Assembly: GCA_031216915.1 (NCBI GenBank)
Contig: CM062290.1
Span: 252,346,581-252,410,580, forward strand
Source of the DNA: Pictodentalium vernedei
Lineage: Eukaryota; Mollusca; Scaphopoda; Dentaliida; Dentaliidae
Direction: 5' to 3'
DNA length: 64,000 nucleotides
Of the stretch, positions 58,109 to 64,000 are shown piece after piece. Both the position numbers and the translations under genes were made by a program. A model generated the notes under the pieces. The model saw only the letters and a program-made list of their open reading frames with translations, searched no databases and had not been told where the DNA came from. The first letter of the stretch is position 1. Every line of letters starts with the position of its first letter.

Positions 58109-58845
58109 TTAAGAGTGTTCTTGCAAACAAAATTCCTGAATAAATGGAAATTTTTATTTTTTGTGTGAAAGACATAGTGCGTGAATGTTGATTGGAACAA
58201 GCTTAGAGAGCTCATTTTAATGTGAAGTCATAAAGCTGTGTTTTACGTACGAAATTCTGGAATAACTAAAAAATTGCTTTTTTGACTCAAAAAGCATGGT
58301 GTGCGACCTCTCATTGGAATGAGCTCAAAAAGCTCATTCCAATGGGGTATTTACAAGCGATAAGTACATGTATGTTTAAGAGACAAAAATTAAAATTTGA
58401 ATGGCGATTTTTGCGAAGAATGCTGACAAGTTTTGGCAGTTATGCTGGTAAAAAGGTAAGATATGCAAAGTGGTTGTTTTTTAGAGGCGACATTTAATTA
58501 AGGGGAATTAACCCTTGATTACTGAGGTAACTTCTAAAAGTACTGAAATTTCATGAAGCAATGTGAATAACAGACAACAGTTGCCTAAAAATTTCATGAA
58601 TAACTAAAATTTTTATTCTTTTGTCTCGAAAACATGGCATATGACCTTTGTTGGAATGAGCTGAATGCGTGTGTTCCAATGAGGGGTCATAAAATTTGAA
58701 CGGAGATTTGTGTGAATAATGCATTAGTACTGCTAGATTTGGGTAAACGGTTCACCCTGGATACCACCCCTTCTATAGTAGATCTTTTCTGCAAATTTTG
58801 TCTAAGATTCTATCAACTTTACAAATAAATACGTTCATGAATCAC

Positions 58846-61586
58846 AATCAGATCCACCCCACAATGTTGCATACCAAATATCAAAAGATTCTGCCTGCTG
58901 GATCTGGAGAAGAAGATTTTTTAAGAAATATGCCTGAAATGCACTAAGTTAAAATTTGGGCTCCTATACAGAGCCCAAATATAAACCCAGGGGGCCGATT
59001 TGAACAAATTTGAATCAGATCCACCCCACAATGTTGCTTACCAAATATGAAAAGATTCTGAGGCTGGATCTGGAGAAGAAGATTTTTTAAGAAATTTGCC
59101 TGAAATGCACTAAGTTCGAATTCGAGCTTCTATAGTGAGCCCAAATATGAAACTAGGAAGCCGATTTGAACAAACTTGAATCAGATCCACCCCACAATGT
59201 TGCATACCAAATATCAAAAGATTCTGCCTGCCGGATCTGGAGAAGAAGATTTTTGAAGAAATTTGCCCGAAATGCACTAAGTTTGAATTCGAGCTTCTAT
59301 AGTGAGCCCAAATATGAATCCAGGGGGCCGATTTGAACAAACTTGAATCAGATCCACCCCGCAATGTTGCATACCAAATATCAAAAGATTCTGCCTGCTG
59401 GATCTGGAGAAGATGATTTTTTAAGAAATTTGCCTGAAATGCACTAAGTTCGAATTCGAGATTCAATAGTAAGCCCAAATATGAATCTAGGGAGCCGATT
59501 TGAACAAATTTGCATCAGATCCATCCCACAATGTTGCATACCAAATATCAAAAGATTCTGCCTGCTGGATCTGGAGAAGAAAATTTTTTAAGAAATTTGC
59601 CTGAAATGCACTAAGTTCGAATTCGAGCTTCTATAGTGAGCCCAAATATGAATCTAGGAAGCCGATTTGAACAAACTTGAATCAGATCCATCCCACAATG
59701 TTGCATACCAAATATCAAAAGATTCTGCCTGCTGGATCTGGAGAAGATTTTTTAATAAATTTGCTTGAAATGCACTATGTTCAAAATCGGGCTCCTATAC
59801 TGAGCCCAAATATGAACCCAGGGGGCCGATTTGAACAAACTTGAATCAGATCCACCCTACAATGTTGCATACCAAATATCAAAAGATTCTGCCTGCTGGA
59901 TCTGGAGAAGAAGATTTTTTAAGAAATTTGCCTGAAATGCACTAAGTTCGAAATCGGGCTCCTATACTGAGCCCAAATATTAACCCAGGGATCCGATTTG
60001 AACAAACTTGAATCAGATCCACCCCACAATGTTGCATACCAAACATCACAAGATTCTGCCTGCTGGATCTGGAGAAGAAGATTTTTTAAGAAATTTGCCT
60101 GAAATGCACTAAGTTCGAATTCGGGCTTCTATAGTAAGCCCAAATAAGAATCCAGGGGGCCGATTTGAACAAACTTGAATCAGATCTACCCCGCAACGTT
60201 GCATACCAAATATCAAAAGATTCTGCCTGCTGGATCTGGAGAAGAAGATTTTTTAATAAATTTGCCTGAAATGCACTAAGTTCGAATTTGAGCTTCCATA
60301 GTGAGCCCAAATATGAATCCAGGGGGCCGATTTGAACAAACTTGAATCAGATCTACCCCGCAACGTTGCATACCAAATATCAAAAGATTCTGCCTGCTGG
60401 ATCTTGAGAAGAAGATTTTTGAAGAAATTTGCCTGAAATGCACGAAGTTCGAATTCGAGCTCCTGTAGTGAGCCCAAATATGAATCTAGGGAGCCGATTT
60501 GAACAAACTTGAATCAGATCCACCCTACAATGTTGCATGCCAAATATCAAAAGATTCTGCCTGCTGGATCTGGAGAAGAAGATTTTCAAAGAAATTTGCC
60601 TGAAATGCAGTAAGTTCAAATTGGGCTCCTATACTGAGCCCAAATATAAACCCAGGGGGCCGATTTGAACAAACTTGAATCAGATCCACCACACAATGTT
60701 GCATACCAAATATCAAAAGATTCTGCCTGCTGGATCTGGAGAAGATTTTTTAAGAAATTTGCCTGAAATGCAGTAAGTTCGAAATCGGGCTCCTATACTG
60801 AGCCCAAATATGAACCCAGGGGACCGATTTGAACAAACTTGAATCAGATCCACCCTACAATGTGGCATACCAAATATCAAAAGATTCTGCCTGCTGGATC
60901 TGGAGAAGAAGATTTTTGAAGAAATTTGCCTGAAATGCACTAAGTTCGAATTCGGGCTTCTATAGTAAGCCCAAATATGAATCCAGGGGGCCGATTTGAA
61001 CAAACTTGAATCAGATCTACCCCGCAACGTTGCATACCAAATATCAAAAGATTCTGCCTGCTGGATCTGGAGAAGAAGATTTTTGAAGAAATTTGCCTGA
61101 AATGCACTAAGTTCGAATTCGAGCTCCTATAGTGAGCCCAAATATGAATCTAGGGAGCCGATTTGAACAAACTTGAATCAGATCCACCCTACAATGTTGC
61201 ATGCCAAATATCAAAAGATTCTGCCTGCTGGATCTGGAGAAGATTTTCAAAGAAATTTGCCTGAAATGCAGTAAGTTCAAATTTGGGCTCCTATACTGAG
61301 CCCAAATATAAACCCAGGGGGCCGATTTGAACAAACTTGAATCAGATCCACCCCACAATGTTGCATACCAAATATCAAAAGATTCTGCCTGCTGGATCTG
61401 GAGAAGAAGATTTTTTAAGAAATTTGCCAGAAATGCACTAAGTTCAAAATCGGGCTCCTATACTGAGCCCAAATATGAACCCAGGGGGCCGATTTGAACA
61501 AACTTGAATCAGATCCACCCTACAATGTTGCATACCAAATATCAAAAGATTCTGCCTGCTGGATCTGGAGAAGAAGATTTTTTAAT
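58846..61586 (+). repeat. family A core satellite, ~168-bp units, about 16 copies
   Basis: Same unit as 4769-7016. The first units follow copy 1 in order, then the order of sub-types changes. Blocks such as 60480-60780 and 61080-61320 look like repeats of one another (both have CCACCCTACAATGTTGCATG), which suggests multi-unit duplication within this copy. Confidence 0.9.
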
Positions 61587-62388
61587 GTTTTTCCCATTGC
61601 CTACAGTGGTAAAAAGTGCTGACTCAGCACTTTTTCAAAGTCCCGAAACTGTACCCTATGATAAAACCGATGGCAATTTTTTTTTACCAATCCTTTCTGT
61701 TGGTCCTAAGGAAGCTGCACACCAAATAAAAATTCTCAATGCTGAGGGATATGGGCATTTTAAATTTTTTCTATTTTTAGCTCCTGCGGGTTCCCACGGG
61801 GCTGCGGGAAATTTTTTTTGCATAAATCAAGTACTCATGACCCAATAAGCCCTCACATAAAATTTGGTTCAAATCAGCCTCTCGGTTTGGAAAATAGAAA
61901 TTTTGGCGGGGCAAAAAATTTTGCCCCTCCCATAACGATGCCAAGTATAGCCCCACAAACTTCTCTTGAACAAATCTGAGTCTACACCTCAAAAGGAAGC
62001 TGCACACCATATATCAAGTCTCTGCTACTGCTGGTTCATGAGAGAAAGATTTACAAAGATTTTGGTGCCCCTTGAGGGGCGTGGGACCACCCAGGAGGAG
62101 GGGCAACTTCATTTGAACAAATCTGAATTAGCATTAGGTAACATTTAGCCAACATTTGAACAAAATTGGGCTAGTGGTTTAGGAGGAGAAGTCGATAATG
62201 TAAAGTTAACGCCGGGTACGGACGACGACGGACGCCGGACGACGGACAGAAAGTGATTAGTAAAGCTCCCCTTGAGCTTCGCTCAGGTGAGCTAATAATG
62301 ATATGAAATTCTGCAAAAACTAGCTGAATGTTGCTGGTGAGATCACGAAATAAGTTGTCAAAATTTCCACTCATGATTTACCACATGC

Positions 62389-62477
62389 TTCACATTTTCT
62401 TGAGTTTGGGATCAAATCAAGTCATGGCTGCTACAGCAGCCATGACTTGATTTGATACCAAACTCAAGAAATGTGAA
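62389..62477. repeat. palindrome, ~43-bp arms, 2-nt loop, one mismatch and one indel
   Basis: TTCACATTTTCTTGAGTTTGG, ATCAAATCAAGTCATGGCTG and CT on the left are mirrored on the right around the centre AC. It lies about 190 bp from the right end of the hAT-like element. Confidence 0.95.
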
Positions 62478-62575
62478 TAGACAGTTTTTCATAATTATAT
62501 ATTTTATGATAACCCAGGTCAGAACTTCATCATGAATCAATGACATCATACATAAAGTGAAACCAAGCAGTAAAT

Positions 62576-62603
62576 TGACGTGAATCCACTTGGATTCGCG
62601 TCA
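62576..62603. repeat. 13-bp-arm hairpin with GATTCG words
   Basis: TGACGTGAATCCA-CT-TGGATTCGCGTCA has one mismatch and belongs to the subterminal GATTCGCG repeats of the hAT-like element. Confidence 0.8.
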
Positions 62604-62859
62604 GTGTAGTTTGCAGAATCATTACGAGAATCGATTCGTGGATTCGCGTGTAATTTTAAGCCCTGATACCCCTAAAGGAACAAAAAGTACATGTAAAAAT
62701 GTCTTCATGCAACTAAACAACATACTTTTGCAATCACTTTCAGGAGAAATCCATCATCTTCAATATCATAACTGTCGCTAAGTACTTCATCACCTGTAAG
62801 TAGAAAATTACAGTAAAAAGAGTGACTATGAGTGTAGAGGATTGAAACGTGGCAGACTC

Positions 62860-63105
62860 GCTCATCCACATGTACAGTACTGTGATCACAAAAACGGACA
62901 CCAAATCGCGGCGCGTTCTCGACGCGGTCGCGATCGAGGTGACAGACATGAAAAAAACCTTATCGACAGAAGCGCGGCTAAAGCGAAACACAATCTCCAT
63001 TCCGCCGATTGGATTTTCGCCGAGATTTTTCACGAACGTCGACAGCGCCGCGATTTTGTCGGGAGGGAACTGCATGTGTTCAAATGCAACCGGTTTGCAA
63101 TGTAA
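62860..63105 (-). other. CpG-rich module with GTGATCACAGTACTGTA (copy 3); possible exon
   Basis: On the minus strand an open stretch after a possible splice acceptor (TTTGAACACATGCAG, about 63071-63085) reads FPPDKIAALSTFVKNLGENP, then a GGMEIVFRFSRASVDKVFF segment, and on to RRDLVSVFVITVLYMW at the shared block. CpG density is much higher than in the surroundings. The two other copies keep R-F-S and FVI(T/I)VL but have stops. The hydrophobic FVITVLY end could be a transmembrane segment of a multi-pass protein. I do not recognise the family. The opposite strand is also open over the same stretch (62849-63229), so coding direction is not proven. Confidence 0.35.
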
Positions 63106-63675
63106 ATGTACATGCAGACCTAACCAATGTATTGAGTTGTTATTTATTCTTAAAAAAGGGTCAAATTCAACACTTCCCAAATGTCGCGATTGCCCACACC
63201 CCAACATTAATCATAACATAAATTCATAATCATATTCATCTCAATTTGAAAATCGTGATAAACATGGACTTGAGGAAGACATCCCCCCCCCCTCCCCCCC
63301 GCTCCACCCACGATGTCTTTCCCCACTCCCTCTCTTTTTGTTGTACCTCACTCTGGCATTGTGTAGGCAGCACCCTCCAATCTCAACTTAATTTGTACTT
63401 TCCGTTTCAGTTTCATGCATTTCACCACGATCTGTCGTTTGGGGTGAATACAATATCATCGTTTCCAACTATTCTCTCCGTTAGAAATTCAGAGCTTTGT
63501 TGGTTGTTGGGATTTTAAATAATAAAAAAGCCGATATTTTTACCTTTAATTATCAAAATGACTGACATCACATGAACCATTTGTATTTTTAGAAACAATG
63601 TGAAGAGTCAATTTTTCGGACTTTTAGTGCGGATGGGTGAATGTCAGATTAGCGTACCATGGGAAATGCGACCTG
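63106..63675. other. non-coding with short poly-C tract
   Basis: A C run at about 63283-63300 and nothing else recognisable. Confidence 0.45.
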
Positions 63676-64000
63676 GAGCAGGAGAAGTCGGCCCATTGCG
63701 AACTCGGCCCCTAGGAGAAGTCGGCCAGACAATTTTGGAGAAGTCGGCCCATGAGAGAAGTCGGGCCCACAAACTACAGGAGAAGTCGGCCCCTAGGAGA
63801 AGTCGGCCCAGACAATTTCGGAGAAGTCGGCCCATGAGAGAAGTCGGCCCACAAACTACAGGAGAAGTCGGCCCCTAGGAGAAGTCGGCCCCAGACAATT
63901 TGAGAGAAGTCGGCCCAAAGAGAGAAGTCGGCCCACGAGAGAAGTCGCCCCCATGAAGTACAAGAGAACTCGGCCCCTAGGAAGGCGACCAGACAATTTG
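63676..64000 (+). repeat. minisatellite of GAGAAGTCGGCCC, ~82-bp higher-order unit
   Basis: About 18 copies of GAGAAGTCGGCCC with different short linkers (CTAG, AGACAATTTCG, ATGA, ACAAACTACA) are ordered into an ~82-bp four-part unit repeated at least three times. The array continues past the window edge. The unit is not a multiple of 3, so the frame through it changes and it is unlikely to be coding. Confidence 0.9.

Larger units (their letters stand above)
57402..62295 (+). mobile_element. rolling-circle (Helentron-like) element, family A, copy 2
   Basis: Its arms are nearly identical to the copy at 3318-7738: start ACAAGAGGCCCCACATGGCC, subterminal GCTCACCTGAC, and end CTTGAGC-TTC-GCTCAGG then TGAGCTAA. 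The left arm matches over ~1.4 kb with a few substitutions. The core array is longer by about three units. The right arm has a deletion near 61741 (GTGCCGTGCAGTTTTGGAGA of copy 1 is reduced). It inserted in an A-rich SINE tail. Confidence 0.8.
57141..62665. mobile_element. hAT-like non-autonomous element hosting a family A insertion
   Basis: CAGGGCTTAAAATT (57141-57154) and its exact complement (62652-62665) are flanked by ATACC (57136-57140 and 62666-62670). Subterminal words ACGCGAATCC, GATTCGCGT and TGGATTCG recur at both ends. Inside are a SINE tail fragment, a complete family A element (57402-62295) and a palindrome (62389-62477). Without the family A element it is about 630 bp, close in size to the hAT at 52445. 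Confidence 0.7.

Overview
This is a eukaryotic, AT-rich, intron-scale stretch with no intact cellular gene that I can recognise. It is built almost entirely of nested and decayed mobile elements, their internal satellites and microsatellites. The mix is tRNA-type SINEs with a GTGACCTTAAACACC tail, rolling-circle elements with a GGTGAGCTAA end, DIRS-type tyrosine-recombinase retroelements and ZNF862-like hAT transposases. That points to a marine invertebrate. I favour an echinoderm or other ambulacrarian, with a mollusc as the alternative; this is inference from repeat style, not from a marker gene. Layout: 0-2 kb holds a hAT-like relic and a SINE. 2.1-13.5 kb holds three copies of one rolling-circle family (B, ~165-bp core satellite). 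The first is split by a clean 4.4-kb insertion of a second family (A, ~168-bp core satellite), and the block is part of a ~2.3-kb tandem duplication. 13.7-15.9 kb is a third family (C, ~335-bp core). 15.9-18.2 kb is a decayed DIRS-like segment with repeated hairpins. 18.6-21.6 kb is another A element carrying a Harbinger-like insertion with TTA target duplications. 22.9-26.9 kb is a C element split by an A element and a SINE. 26.9-29.7 kb looks like plain non-coding DNA. 29.7-32.3 kb is a DIRS gag-like relic plus a terminal region. 32.5-40.3 kb is one family D rolling-circle element swollen by a 3.7-kb hAT relic and three SINEs. 41.6-42.8 kb is a DIRS terminus plus tyrosine-recombinase relic. 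43.7-44.6 kb is the C-terminus of another hAT transposase. 45.4-52.1 kb is bounded by perfect 8-bp duplications and looks like one long hAT-type element. 52.4-56.3 kb contains three short cut-and-paste elements (two hAT-like, one piggyBac-like). 57.1-62.7 kb is a hAT-like element hosting a 4.9-kb A element. 63.7-64 kb is a minisatellite that runs off the end. The parts relate as insertion layers rather than operons. Uninterrupted copies elsewhere in the window let several empty sites be reconstructed, and in those the A family inserts between two A bases with no target duplication, as expected of Helitron/Helentron elements. The two most unusual signals are (i) a set of very long, nearly spacerless palindromes (up to 54 bp per arm, perfect) between 43.5 and 62.5 kb, several inside short non-autonomous cut-and-paste elements, and (ii) a CpG-rich module ending in a shared TTTTGTGATCACAGTACTGTA-type block that occurs three times in unrelated surroundings and may derive from a membrane-protein exon.
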